A program made the position numbers and the translations under genes. From the NCBI GenBank assembly GCA_900088475.1, contig FLMG01002416.1:1212-52543 (forward strand): a stretch of 51,332 bases of DNA. The letters run 5' to 3'. This document shows, piece after piece, positions 9,138-22,782 of this stretch. Numbering within the stretch: position 1 is the stretch's first letter; every line of letters starts with the position of its first letter. The notes beneath the pieces were generated by a model, which was not told the origin of the DNA, did no database searches, and worked only from the letters and a program-made list of their open reading frames with translations. This stretch comes from Hyphochytrium catenoides. Lineage: Eukaryota; Sar; Hyphochytriomycetes; Hyphochytriales; Hyphochytriaceae.

Positions 9138-11559
9138 CTACGTCCTGGGACGGTTCTGTCTCTCTTCACTCTTCTCTTTCCTCTTCCGTCGTCTCTCCAA
9201 GATCTGCGTGGCAGAAAGCGTCCGCCTTGTCTTCACTGCTACCATCGGCTCCTTCTTCTCTTCAGAAGTCGGCGATGTCACGTCCTCTGTCTTGGGTCTG
9301 TCCAGGTTAGGGGGAAAGCTCTGGTGCATTTGAGGAGAGGAGCGGCAGTATCTCCACCAAGCCATAAACCCGAGAAGCCTGATGAACAGTGCCTTTCGCT
9401 GAGCTTTCAGTCTCTTCAGCTCCCTCTGTCTTGCTTTGATAGTGTCATGGTACTGCTTGTACCTCATCCGCTGCAGCTCCTCCTGCTTCCGCCTCCACCA
9501 TTTATCGCCTAGGAAGGCTGCTCGCATGCTCAATTGGAGCTTCAGGGCAGGGAAGAAGAGGGCTGGGTGCAGCCGATGAAGGTCTTTGAACTCTGAGAAG
9601 TCGCATCTCCCGTCTCCGTTCTTATCCACTTGCTGCAGGACTTTAGGGACGTTGATGAGCGGAGTCTCTGCGTGAAGGGACCGGATCAGTTGCTCCAAGG
9701 TCTCCTAAAGGTTACGGAGGGACGTCACTTGAGACCAGAACGAAGTGGCTAGCTACAAAGTACTAGTGAAGAGCAAGCATGCTAAAGAAAAGCAGCTGAC
9801 GATAAGGAGGAGACAGCGTGCTAGGTGCCCGGACAAAGATTAAGAGACAGAGGCCATAGGCCATAGGCGGGCCAGTCTAGAGGTCTGACCATAGTGATAT
9901 AGCCATTCTTCTGGACATCGACCACGTAGAAGGCGTCTGAGACCCGTGGCGGTGCATAGAGCGAGAGGTGAGAGAGGTACAAGGTCAGCAGCTTGCTCCC
10001 TTGCGTGCAAGTGTTTAAAAGGACGGAAAGGATCATAGTGGGTGTAGAAGAGCCAAAGGAGGTGCTGATCGCCCTGTTCAAGAGAGAGGAAGAAAGGATT
10101 GAAAAGGGAGCGAGGAGAGGTAGGAAGATGAGGAACAGGGGAAAGAGAGATGGCTATCAAGGGAAAAGGAAAAGAGCTCTGGTCTGTCGGTTCCTTACAT
10201 TTCAATACATCCTCTTCCTCCATGAGACAGAAGGTTGTCAGTGTGTCGACGAACTGGGAGAAGTCCAGGGTCCCAGTAGTGCCATTCTCTATAAACATTG
10301 ATGAAGAAAAGGGAGAAGCGACAGGTGCAAAAAGAGAGAAGAGAAGGTTGCATCTGGATGAGGCCGAGTTAGGGGCCTGCCAAAGAAGATGTGTGCTCAC
10401 TGACCTGTGAGAATGAAGAGATGATCGCCAAACTGCGTTCTTTTCTCCTTGATGCAGCGATAGAACTCATCAATGTCCAGGGCCCCACTGCGACTGTGCC
10501 CACCCCAAGCAGGACGAGGGTAGCACCAGAAATGCGGAGAAAGAGAGAAAAGTAAAGAGAGAGCAAAGACAGGAGAGAGGAGAGAGAGAGGAAAGTGACA
10601 ATCGAGACCATCAGCGAGAGGGTGATTAAGGAGGGAATGCAGGGTCAGAGTCAAGGACCACAAAGCGGCAAACCATGCCATGAGGCACATCTGTTCTACG
10701 TACTGCAGGGGAGAGAGAGAAAAAAGTGAGAGAGAGAGACAGAGAGAAAGACACAGAGAGAGAGAGAGAGAGAAAGAGAGTAGGTCGGGGGTGACGTTAG
10801 CCTCTCAGCAGTTAGAGACTTCCACTGTGAGTGTCGTACCCACCTCGTTATCCGCCGAGTCAAAAGCTGCCCGGAAGGTGATGAGGTCTTTCCCAGTCAC
10901 TAAAGAGAAGGAGCGACAACCAAGAATATGAGGACTGCGGTTGAGAGAAGAATAGGGGGACGCGCATGAGGCAGACAAGAGAGGGCAACACGAGTCGAGA
11001 GACAAAGAGGAGGAGTGGGCAGTATATACGTGGTAATGAGAGTCAAGAGAGAACAAAGAGAGAGAGAGAGAGAAAGTGAGGAAAATGCGGAGTAAAGAAC
11101 AGAAAAAAAGGATGATGGTCAAGAGAGAGGTCACTTCGTCATCAATACGAATGAGTAGGGATCGAAGAGACTGCACTCACGGTGCGCCCGTGCAATAGCT
11201 CGCTGCAAGCAGTCGTCCTGGAAGTTATTACTAGGAGCCAATCGCCCGTTGCCCGACAGCGCGGCCATCGCCCGAGCCATCTTTTTTGGGACACAAGGAT
11301 AGATAAGACAGCTTCTGTGAAAGGGGATGCTCATATATCAAGGTCTTTACTCTCCGTCCCTCTCCCTCTATCCCTAGAACTATTCCAACACCTAGCTCCA
11401 CTTACTTTTTCTCTGTGCTTGCCAGTCGCACGGCTTCCAGACAGACAACAAGTCCATCCCAGTGAGAGACCTTACATACGCTAGCAGTAGCGCACCTCCT
11501 GGTCAGAAGTGCCCTAACAACAGGCTCACCTGGCGCTGGTTCGGCACCAAGAGGATCAT
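9138..11559 (-). CDS. EF-hand calcium-binding protein with basic coiled-coil tail
   Basis: Nine exons in phase: 11559-11530, 11470-11406, 11314-11181, 10899-10844, 10702-10659, 10493-10405, 10288-10199, 9999-9890 and 9704-9138, giving about 394 residues. The border at 10659 and the first two exons are the least certain; an ATG at 11280 would give a shorter 351-residue form. EF-hand-like loops are seen in SGALDIDEF, NGTTGTLDFSQF, VDVQKNGYIT and, the only fully canonical one, VDKNGDGRCDFSEF. The last exon continues with a long, strongly basic helix (WWRRKQEELQRMRYKQYHD and onward, ending RRRKRKEKSEERQ). This suggests a calcium sensor that binds a partner or nucleic acid through its tail; the exact family is not recogn­ised. 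Sense-strand introns are extremely pyrimidine-rich, seen as GA runs on the plus strand at 10540-10780 and 11055-11085. Confidence 0.7.
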
Positions 11560-11678
11560 AGCTGGAGCCGCTGCGGTCTATCTCAGAGAGAGAAACAGAA
11601 GACAAAGGAGAGAAGGAAGGCTGGGCAGGCTGGCGGGCGCAAGGGACTAGGAAGGGATCGTCGCCCCGAGAGAGGCAG

Positions 11679-12053
11679 ATGCTGAAGGATGGCGCTCAGC
11701 TACCAGCACCATCGGTTGAAGAGAAGTATGTAAAACGGTAGTGGACGACAGGTCTCCCCCAGGAGTGATAGACTATCCGTTACATAGGGCAGAGAGCGTC
11801 GAGCCACTGATGACCTTACCCAGTGCGGAGTGCAGTGCGCCTTGCGGGCTTGCAAGGACCTGGCTGCTATTGATCCGTCAGTCAAACAACATGTTGGAGT
11901 TCGACAGTTATTAGAGGAAGGTAAGAGATGGAAGGAGACAGCCAACGGCGATGCTGATTATGGCTTACATTCCAGTCTGTAGCTAGTCATGCCATTGACT
12001 CAAGAAGCATCAAAGGCTACGCTCCGGTACTGTTAGCGCCCACCTGGGCATGA
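11679..12053 (+). CDS. Possible small protein, three exons
   Basis: Phase-consistent exons 11679-11729, 11836-11920 (or from 11824) and 11983-12053 give about 68-72 residues. The product begins MLKDGAQLPAPSVEEKY, continues CALRACKDLAAIDPSVKQHV, then GVRQLLEEASHAIDSRS, and ends LLAPTWA. Donors (TAT|GTAAAA, GAAG|GTAAGA) and acceptors are acceptable, and the middle exon looks like helical protein. I do not recognise it. It sits between the start of the EF-hand gene (minus, 11559) and the 3' end of RPT4 (minus). It could instead be chance open sequence. A cDNA would settle it. Confidence 0.4.
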
Positions 12054-12337
12054 AGGCCCCTTGCGTGCGGTTATTACGACGGAGGGTGGGACTAGAGCAC
12101 TCTACCCTTTTGCCAAAATTTCTAAGGAAGTGTCGGCGCTAGTCATAGTGTCATAGTGCATAGCAATCTTGAAGGATTGGGCCAAGTGTCCAGATAGTGT
12201 CCCCACTAGACCATGAAAGTGCTATGGCATGGTTCCCAAATAAGAAGCCGAACCTTACTACATGATGGAAGCGATAGATTTGAAGCATAGTAAGAACGAT
12301 AACCCTACATCCTATCTGCGATTTTCCGGCGCCTCTC

Positions 12338-14544
<2,207 letters not shown>

Positions 14545-15349
14545 GGTTCTGAGGAGGAGATATGCACTTCCAGACCTTTAAAACGACAACACCAATATCT
14601 CGCGAAACAGACTAGTTGATAGTTGACAGTAATATGCGGTGAGCACCTCTAAATGATCCTTCTGATATCCAGCAGACCAATAGAGGAGACAGTTGGACTA
14701 GAACGGAACTCTGCCAGATCTGCAGCTCATCGGATTTTGTGTCTCCAGGAACGGAAACTTCATTTTGTGAGCGAAGCGGCAAGCGAAGATACGGCAGGTG
14801 AATCTAAGCTTTCATAGGTCCCCATTGAAGGCCCAGCCCCATGAGATCCTAGGGGACCCTCATCGCATTTCCCTGTTTTGAAGGGCTTTCGGCGCAATTG
14901 TCGGGGGCATGTTATGATTAATCAGCTAGGACTGAGACAGCTGTCGACGACACTAGGCGCCGTGCTTCTCCTGGGGAATGTCTGTCCTGAACCGCAAAGG
15001 AATTCCATCTTCATCTGTCATGGAGAACAAGGACGAAGGACCCTGACTATTCTGAATATAGAACATTAGGTTGCGCTCTATACTCGATAGCGATCGAGAT
15101 CAGCAATGCCCAAGGGGAGGTCTGGTTGGACGGTGATGGGTGATGGGTGCTGCTTGGTCTCAGCAGGAATCTCTATCTCCTCGCTCTAGCTGTACATTTG
15201 CCTGCTTTGACACTGCGTCTGCATCTGCGTCTTCATCTCCGTCTGCGTCTGCATCTGGCAGAACAAGCAAGAGCTGAGCCATCTTTGGATAGTTGAACAG
15301 CATAGTGGAGATATCTGCAGAGGGACCGTTACTATAAGAAGTACTAAAG
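14545..15349. other. Divergent promoter region between RPT4 and MTR3
   Basis: About 800 bases between two genes transcribed away from each other, so it should hold both promoters. Near 15216-15258 there is an imperfect CTGCGT/CATCTG hexamer array, a small minisatellite. No supported exon was found. Confidence 0.5.
15216..15258. repeat. Short imperfect hexamer array
   Basis: Imperfect tandem units of the type CTGCGT / CTGCAT / CTTCAT run for about seven copies in the RPT4-MTR3 intergenic region. A shorter related string occurs in coding DNA near 5383-5398. No function is apparent. Confidence 0.5.
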
Positions 15350-16624
15350 ATGAATAACTGCTATACGCCATGGAGGGAAGAAGAGGTGCCAGAGAGCACA
15401 GGCGGAAAGAAGCGTGGTCGCCAAGAACGGAAAGCAAATGAGTTTAGACCAATGTGTAAGTAACGTTGCCCTGCCTGACGAAGAATAAGCTTGTTTGACT
15501 TATGTACTTTCTCGTCCTTTTTTCAGATATCCGTCAAGGGGTGGTCAGCCAAGCCTCAGGATCTGCATATGTCGAAGTGGGCAAGACTAAAATTATCTGC
15601 TCGGTGTAAGAACAACTCTTCTCCTAACCTCCGTTACTCTTTCTGAAGCTGTAACTCTAATCGTTCTACCTGGTCACAGTTACGGACCTAGATCTGGTTC
15701 CAAGAGACGTATGGACTTTAGCGAGGAGGGCGAGGTCGTTTGTGACTTTAAATATGCCCCGTTCGCTTGCCGAAGCGGTAGACGTGAGAAGGGGCAGGTG
15801 AGCTCTGGCATCATACTCCAAATCTTGAGTTTAAGCTTAGTCTCTGACAAGATGCTATGTTTAGGGCCAGGATGAGAAAGAGCTATCTTTACTTATTGAG
15901 CAGACGATTTCTCCTGCTGTCATCCTGAAAAAACTCCCCAAGTCGATTGTAGATGTGTTCATCGTGGTCCTTGAGGCCGACGGAGGTCATAGGAGTCTCT
16001 CGCTCGTGCACTAAAGCCGCGCCTAATGCGTCTTCTTCTTCTGTCCATTCAGGCGAGTTGTCCGCAGCTATAAGTGCTGCGTCGCTAGCGATAGCAGATG
16101 CAGGGATAGAGATGTATGATATGGTCTCCAGTTGTTCTGCGGTAAGTTTTTCAGTTCAGAGTTTGTTTTCATCGATATATTCTAAAGCTTGCTCACCAGT
16201 GCTTGGTGGACGGTCAAGTTGCACTAGATCCAGACGCAGACGAGGAGCAGGCTGCAGATGCAGCTGCGCTCCTGGCTGTTATGCCATCACTTGAGCAGAT
16301 CTCCCAGGTTCTGCACACGGGTGCGGCGCCACCTGCCAAGGCAACAGATGTACGTATGTACTTCCTGGTGATCGCACAGCTGGTCAAATCATCTCTCGTT
16401 TGCTTCATTCTCTCTTTCCTGCCTCTTTAGCTCGCCCATTTGATCTGGGTCGCTTGCAGAACCCTTGCCCTGATCTATTACCCTAGTCACTAACGGTACC
16501 ACTTATCCGTTCCCTGTCCGTTTAGCTGATGGAGCTCTGCCATGATGGTTGTGACAAAATGATGGCAGTCATGACGAACTCAATGAGACAAAAAGCGGAA
16601 CACTCAAAACCGGCGCCGTCGTAG
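15350..16624 (+). CDS. EXOSC6: RNA exosome subunit MTR3 (EXOSC6-type, RNase PH fold)
   Basis: Seven exons in phase: 15350-15455, 15527-15605, 15680-15797, 15865-15985, 16053-16141, 16200-16349 and 16526-16624, giving 253 residues. The exosome core ring is built of six RNase PH-like subunits that feed RNA to the catalytic RRP44/RRP6. Diagnostic elements are FRPMYIRQGVVSQASGSAYV, VGKTKIICSVYGPRSGSK, the MTR3-like CDFKYAPFACRSGRREKGQ, LEADGGELSAAISAASLAIA with DAGIEMYDMVSSCS, and the C-terminal LAVMPSLEQISQVL helix. The phosphorolytic residues of true RNase PH are not evident, as expected for the inert eukaryotic ring. RRP41 (EXOSC4) was considered, but the FKYAPF/CRSGRR block and DIV-free ending fit MTR3 better. 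Head to head with RPT4 across about 0.8 kb. Confidence 0.9.
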
Positions 16625-17641
16625 CAAAGTGCTAATAATAGAAAAACAATATATATGATGAGTGGATGCTGACTCTGCCTGGAATGGGTGTTCGCCCGCG
16701 TTTGAGATACGAAAGTCATAGTGGCTGGAGAGATCAGATTGCGCCTTTGTTCTACTTGACAAATCAATTTTAACGTTGTCTCTCTTGTTGCTATTTCCAA
16801 ACCGACACTGTCGAGCTAAGGCCTTCCACGAGTTTCCGTCACCGTTGGAGCTACCCTGGGCGCCGATGGAGGTCGGAGGTGTCGAACGTATAACCGACGC
16901 TTCTACCGACTGAAGAGCTCAGTGCAGACGTATCGTTTGGCACTGTGAGGCATGCATCCATGCAGCTCTCCCTAGAATATCCTCCACACTGCTTACTCGC
17001 CTGATGTCACAAGGGTCCGGGCCGTGTGACATCTTCCTGCTGCTATCATACAGCCTGGTCGTCTCAAAACGTCGTTGTTTTCAGCGTTGCGCTTTAGCGA
17101 TTCTTGCAGTATGGGACCAACCGCACTGGCTCGTTGAAGAAAGCTTGGCGGGTAAGTTTCGCTCATTTATTTATTTCGGAACTCTGGAGACCAAAAATGA
17201 CCGAAGATGACACAGATTATAGTGAAAGAGGGTTTCTGTCTGTCCGAGAATATCCTTCAGCCCTTTACGCGAAATCCATCAAAGAAAGTGTGAGACGAGG
17301 CTAACGAAATGTAGGACACAGTCCTTGCGTTAGCTCACGATATTAGTGCTTGTCGGTCATTCTCTAGCATCGTCCTCCCTGTCTCACTCTCCCGCACTGT
17401 TGCAGCATCACAATAGCAAATTCTTATCGATGGAAAGCGGCGTGCTCTGTCCGGCGTCAGAGCTCCATAATCTCTCTTGAAGACCTTTCTACCTCCTGAG
17501 CGGCAGACGAAGACATCCCGAACATCGAGCTAAACTCTCTAGGACAAACCTATCAAACCCCAGAATCTCTCCTTTCCATTGCTTGATAAACGACCGAGGA
17601 GCGTGGCCGATTGTGACAAGAGGCTTATTTGATCTACGACC
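16625..17641. other. Intergenic region, no gene seen
   Basis: About 1 kb between MTR3 and the zinc-ribbon gene, both on the plus strand. Open frames here are short, start with non-ATG codons or run antisense to the last MTR3 exon. I see no repeat or RNA gene. Confidence 0.4.
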
Positions 17642-18520
17642 ATGGATGCCAGAGCAGCAGCGGAGCAGCAGAAAATGCTAGAGGCTAGAGGCCATGGTAG
17701 GAGGACACCTTGTCGCTGCAATTTCTCTCGGCTGTTTCTGCTCAAAAGTAGTTTGGGATCAAGGCACCCCAATCCCAGAGACCTGGTCTCGACGCTCTGT
17801 CTTTTCTCTGAATTATGCTCTGTCTTGCACTCACTGCTGTCTAACTTTTGGAACGCTAATGTTGTTGGTGAACTCTATCTTGTGTGCGCCCTTGTGACTT
17901 CAATCACAGCCAATCATCCAGTTGCAGCTGAGGCTGTGGATTTTCACGTTGTGGAGGCAGAGAAGGTTGAGGGTGCTCCGGCGAATGTTCCTACAGTTGA
18001 GGTCACGGCAACCGCAGCGGCCGTGCCTGTGATCTTACAGGCTGAACCAGTCCCAGCGCATCAGCAACTTCCCATCATTGGTAGGTCCTACCACTTCGAT
18101 GAAGATTCTGACTTTGTGCTCAATCAAGGCAAAATTCCTCACTCCTGAACCTTGGAAAATGACTGTCTTAGTTCTGCACCTCTGAGACTTGCTGTTGCCC
18201 TAGAAGTCCCTCATCACTTTGCTCAAACTCTACGGCGCCTTCCGCCACTCTCACTCTCTCCATAGTTCATTAAATATATGTATCTCTAAGTTTCTCCTGT
18301 CCGTCTGTCGCGCTTTCCCTATCCCTTCTCTTGCCTCTCGATCTTCTTCATCCCTCTTTTTAACTTGGTTACCCTCTCTCTTCCTTCCGTTGCAGCGCGT
18401 TGCCGAGATTGTCAGACCGAGTACCACCGGGATCCGAATGCTAAGGAGGCAAGCTGGGAGTACTATCGCTGCCAACGATGCCTGAAGGGTGGTCCTCTTA
18501 GAAACTGCAGAATCTTCTAA
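17642..18520 (+). CDS. Small zinc-ribbon protein with C-terminal CRIF
   Basis: Three exons in phase (17642-17696, 17910-18080, 18396-18520) give 116 residues. The N-terminus is an Ala/Gln/Glu helix (MDARAAAEQQKMLEARGH). The middle is Ala/Val/Pro-rich and probably disordered. The last exon holds a compact four-cysteine ribbon, CRDC then CQRC spaced by about 20 residues that include EASWEYYR. The chain ends GGPLRNCRIF. A terminal C-x-I-F fits a CaaX prenylation box of the geranylgeranyl type, which would tether the ribbon to membranes, but a Cys in a ribbon-like tail is an equally simple reading. Family not recognised. It converges on the Zn2Cys6 gene about 250 bp downstream. Confidence 0.7.
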
Positions 18521-18770
18521 AGCAACTTTCTTCGTCGTCATACATCCTTCTCATTCTGCTCCCTGTCGCACCCTTTTGTCCATCCTCAAAGTCTCTCTCA
18601 TACGCTCACTAAACTTCTCTGTCCACAAGGTGTAGAGACCTAGACACCATTTATAATGTATAGCTCAGTGATCACATCCTTACGATCCAATTACGGATAT
18701 TGAATGACGCTGATGGAGAAGATATATATAAAGGTTAGACCGTCTTCCGATCTTGTATAGCAGAGACAGC

Positions 18771-21700
18771 CTAGAAATGAAGCCAGTCGTTGTCCATGGT
18801 CTCTATGCCGTCTAGAGCATCAATGAGGTCCTGGTCAATGATGTTCTGGTTGCGCATTTCTTCGCTGAAAAGTTCTCCCAGCAGCTGAGAGAGTCCTGGA
18901 GAGCCTGGTGGCAGGATGTCGAACTCTCCTGCTGCCGGAGGAGGTGTGAGAGAAGGGGGCATCGGAACCGGACTCATCTCCCCGATGGTCATGGGAGGTG
19001 TCATGACGCTTGGGGGTGTGACTGGAGAAATGGGTGGCACGGCTGCAAGAGGCAGAGTAGTAGTGTTAGAAGGCAAGAGTTCCGATGGGCTGCCGCTTCC
19101 AATATCAAGGCTATCACTAGTTAGACGGAAAATATGGCCAAAAACAGGTGTTGGGCTAGGAAAGAGGTGCGAAGCCAAGACGACAGAGAATGTGGCAAAG
19201 ATAGACGGTCAGGCACTTACGAGTTGTGGCAGAGGGATACTTGGGTATGACATAGAAGATAGTCAGCAGGTCCGCTGACTCTGTCGTCTCGACACAGATC
19301 CAAGTTTGGGCGTCAAAAGGCATTCCACTAACATCCACCCATCGCACATGCTCGAAGGTGCCGATAGTGGGACCAGTTTTAGCATCGAACTGGGCCAAGT
19401 ACTTCATCAGCATCGTGGTGAACATATCCTTGTAGTCCAACGGATAGATTAACCTACAGCGACAACGGAAAGCAGGGCGGCCGAAGTTATAGGGGTGAAC
19501 AGCTATGTATAGGGTGAACATCTATGAATGGAAGATTAACGGTGGACGAGGTGCTCAGTAAGAGCTTCACGGGAAGCGTCAGAACGGCGAACACCCACAG
19601 CCCCAGTGCTGAACCGACGTAGGGGATCGACCACGTGTGTAAAGGCAGCTTCCTAGGTAAACCCGCATCCGGGTCCTGACCTCCCTTCTCTGACATGAAC
19701 ATTGAAAGCAACAGTCCTCCGCCCTTCCTCGGGGCTAGATAAACTTAGGACGCCTACCTTGAGAGAAAATCCTTATCCATACATTCTGCTGATGTTGCGT
19801 CTTCCTCATTGACTCCAAATATCGCTTTTGCCACGTCGTTGAGGAAGTATTTTAGCTGTCCGTCATGGAAGACACGCGTGATAGATGCTCCTGCCATCTG
19901 AGGAGCGATTTTGTACATCTCCTGCAAGCATTGATTGACAGACTTCTTTCGCATAGCAGAAAACATTGCTTGGTGCTTGACTATTGACTTCGTAAAGGTG
20001 TCCAAATCTATTAGTGGGTCGAGAAAGAGACATGGCAGAGCGAACAGAAGAGAACAATGAGAAACACCTTCATAATCTTAGAGCCCAGAAGAAGCACTAT
20101 CTGTGTCGCCTGCCCACAACATGACTAGAGAGGAGACCATAAGACCAAGAACTGGCACTGAGAGAGGACAGATTATGGCAAAACAGTTTTGCAAGAGCTT
20201 ATAGAGGAGACCATAAGCCGAAGAACTGGCGCTTAGAGAGTGCAGATGATGGCAAACAGCTTGCAAGAGTATAGGCAAGAGGGTCCAATGCACTGAGCTT
20301 TAGCGCTACACTAGCAGATGGTGCAAGTGGTACTGGAAGAGAGCTGACATCACTCTACCTAAACCCTCATCCGTAAGTTCTGAGGCTGCCTCTGTCCCGA
20401 GCAGCTCCTCCAGTGAGATCCCAGCCCGCTTCATAAGCTTCAGACTCATGTCCAGGATGTATTGACTTTTCTTTAAGACTGCCACACGAAGGTTGTACAA
20501 ACTAAAGAGAGAAGTCGAGCCACAGAGAAGAGGAATAGCAGTTTAGCCCCACAACAAGCGACATGGGGGCACACGCACGACTCTGGCTCTTTCTCCATGT
20601 CTCGCTCATTGCCTAACAGTTCAACAGTCGTCATCTTTGTCCCTGTAAGAGCCATGAACTTACCAAAACCTCTTCAGCTTGAACCTGGGAATGCAAGAGT
20701 TGTTGGACATGGAATAGATGGCTTCAAAGAGGATCGTGTTGATCTTTTTCGCTTTGGCGGGATCATCAGTAAGTGAGTTAGTCCGTGCGAGAGCTGCCGC
20801 CCTGATGGCTAGAGGGGGCCGACCCCGCCGCCTAGATGAATAGATACAGACTTTTCCAAGGCGGACGCAGCGCGAGCAGGGCTCCTGCCGGTCACACCTA
20901 ACTTTAGACAAGCGGCAAGCAGTGCATGAAGCTTGCTGTTTTGCACCCTCGTCTCCCTGCTTATCAGCGGCAGCCGCATCAAGCCCTACATGGGACAATC
21001 ATGAGATGGCTACCAAGTGTACGGCGTCATAGCCGCCTCCCTTTCACTCCTTCCCGGTCTCACTAGAAGTCTCTCCTCTTAGCCTTTTGCAGGCACTACT
21101 CCAGCTTCTGGGATATGTTCACAATAGGTTGCTCTATTGACCTCCGTCCATTTCTACGCCCTTTGTCAGGAGAGGCACTACGCTCGTTCTCACCATTCTC
21201 CTCCTTCACATGAGAGCCAGTTGCTCTTGCTCCTGCCGGAAAGGACAGTCTTGACTGCACCTGCGCCTGTATATCGTCCACAGAAGGCACAGAGGCCTCC
21301 TTGCCGGCGACTATGAGCTTATCCATATCCGTGATGAAGCTGGTGTCTGTCAGCACATCTCCTGTCACGCGCATCACCGACTCCACAGTCTCAAGGCGAA
21401 GTCTAAGTACGTTCCGAAGCGCAGAGAAGAGACAACAATAAAAAGAGAGTTAGAGGTAGGGAAAAGTGATAGATCAATAGTAAGCGGAGGCGGAAGCGCC
21501 AATAAAGAGGCAATATGTCAAACTGCATCCCCGCCCCTGGGAGGTCCAAAGAATCAAACAGGAAAAAGTGACTGACGGCAGACGCCGGTGTGGGCATAGC
21601 ATATGAAGGGAGCTATGGAGAAGAGATAGAGAAAGCATGAGAAGAGAGACAGTAAGACGGCCAGAGGGTGGCCAGGTGGCCAGCCCAAAATAAAGGGACG

Positions 21701-21946
21701 GGCTTTGACAGGTTGAAGGCGTTGAGGTCGTCAGAAAGAGAAGCTTTCGACGACAAGGAGAACCAACCTCGTCTTCACTTCTTTGAGAAAGTCCTGCCAT
21801 TTGATGTCCTCTCCCACCAGGACAATGTGCGCTTTCTTATCTGAGCCCAGAAGGAAAAGCTGGACGGTTCGAGAGGTCACGCTGCCTGACAGCGGGCGCT
21901 TGATCATGGACTCGGGCCCTGACATGCTGCTGAGGTCCAACTCCAT
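18771..21946 (-). CDS. Zn(II)2Cys6 transcription regulator with internal DNA-binding cluster
   Basis: Exons in phase: 21946-21768, 21402 to about 21100, about 20985-20664, 20501-20359, 20007-19758, 19453-19221 and 19042-18771. The border between the second and third exons is not resolved. The third exon contains a complete fungal-type binuclear zinc cluster, CTACRLSKVRCDR then CSRCVRLGKVC, followed by a basic RRRGRPP minor-groove-like tail. This fold binds DNA as a monomer or dimer in the nucleus. The first exon (RTVQLFLLGSDKKAHIVLVG) has a strand-rich start. The C-terminal exon is Pro-rich, then acidic and hydrophobic (SQLLGELFSEEM, DALDGIETMDNDWLHF), typical of an activation domain. In fungi the cluster is normally N-terminal; here about 150 residues precede it. 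Zn2Cys6 factors also occur outside fungi, including some algae and amoebae, so this does not fix the lineage. Confidence 0.75.
20129..20274. repeat. 74-bp tandem duplication inside an intron
   Basis: Two adjacent imperfect copies (20129-20202 and 20203 to about 20274) both start AGAGGAGACCATAAG and share AAGAACTGGC and ATGGCAAA. They lie within the Zn2Cys6 gene intron 20008-20358. Several substitutions and a few short indels separate them. Confidence 0.8.
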
Positions 21947-22189
21947 CCCTGCCCCTATATAATGCTAGAGCTGGGCAGAACACGCCCAGCAGAGAAAGGA
22001 TGGAAACCAGGGAGAAATATAAGGAACAACCAGTGGGTACAGATGCGGCACCAAGGGGGCGAGGAAACGAACAGAGACGGTGAGACCAAGGACGGTCTAG
22101 AGAAGCGCTTTGACCCTGTTATTTCTAATAAGTTAGAAAATTTGCTAGAGGACAAGAAAGAGTTGGTATGCGGGAGGGAGAGAAAGCGA

Positions 22190-22197
22190 AAGCGAGC

Positions 22198-22238
<41 letters not shown>

Positions 22239-22660
22239 GGGGAGGGAGAGAGGGGGTAGTACAAGGTACCTCGCGCTTCAGCGGCGCTGGGATGGCCGGC
22301 TGTCAGCCTCAGTCTTGGGAGATATCATGCACGGCAGTCGGGCGGTGCTCTCCCTCCCTGCTTGATTAGCGGTTCTAAACCTTCTGGGACAGTCTGAGGC
22401 GCGCCTGCTCTGGCTTCAAGCTCTGGCCTTCTGGCTCGCTCCAAACATCAGTTCGTTTCTTATAAAGAGAGAGAGAGCAAGTAGAGAGATAAAGAGACAG
22501 AGAGATAAAGAGAGAATGTGAGAGGGAAGAGAGAGAGAGTGGGAGAGAGAGAGAGAGAGAGGGAGGGGGGAAGAGAGCGAGAGAAGAGAGCGAGAGAGAG
22601 AGAGAGAGCGAGAGAGAGACAGAGAGAAGAGAGAGAAGTGGGGAGGGAGAGAGGGGGTAG
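22190..22660. repeat. (GA)n microsatellites with a repeated 29-bp flank
   Basis: Two GA-dinucleotide arrays, near 22190-22235 and 22452-22640, are each followed by the same 29 bases (22231-22259 and 22632-22660; core AGTGGGGAGGGAGAG). The two copies are 401 bp apart and in the same orientation, so the array plus its flank has been duplicated. Confidence 0.8.
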
Positions 22661-22734
22661 AACTAGTAGTGATGCTGTACGTGGAGCCAGAGGCACTGGG
22701 AGCTTCTGAATGTTGGTTGTTGGGATGACACGCC

Positions 22735-22740
22735 TCTCTC

Positions 22741-22782
<42 letters not shown>

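Noticed and set aside
19043-19178. Extension of the last Zn2Cys6 exon upstream to 19178
   Set aside because: The frame is open but no acceptor there fits the phase of the preceding exon; the acceptor CTCTTGCAG at 19043 does.
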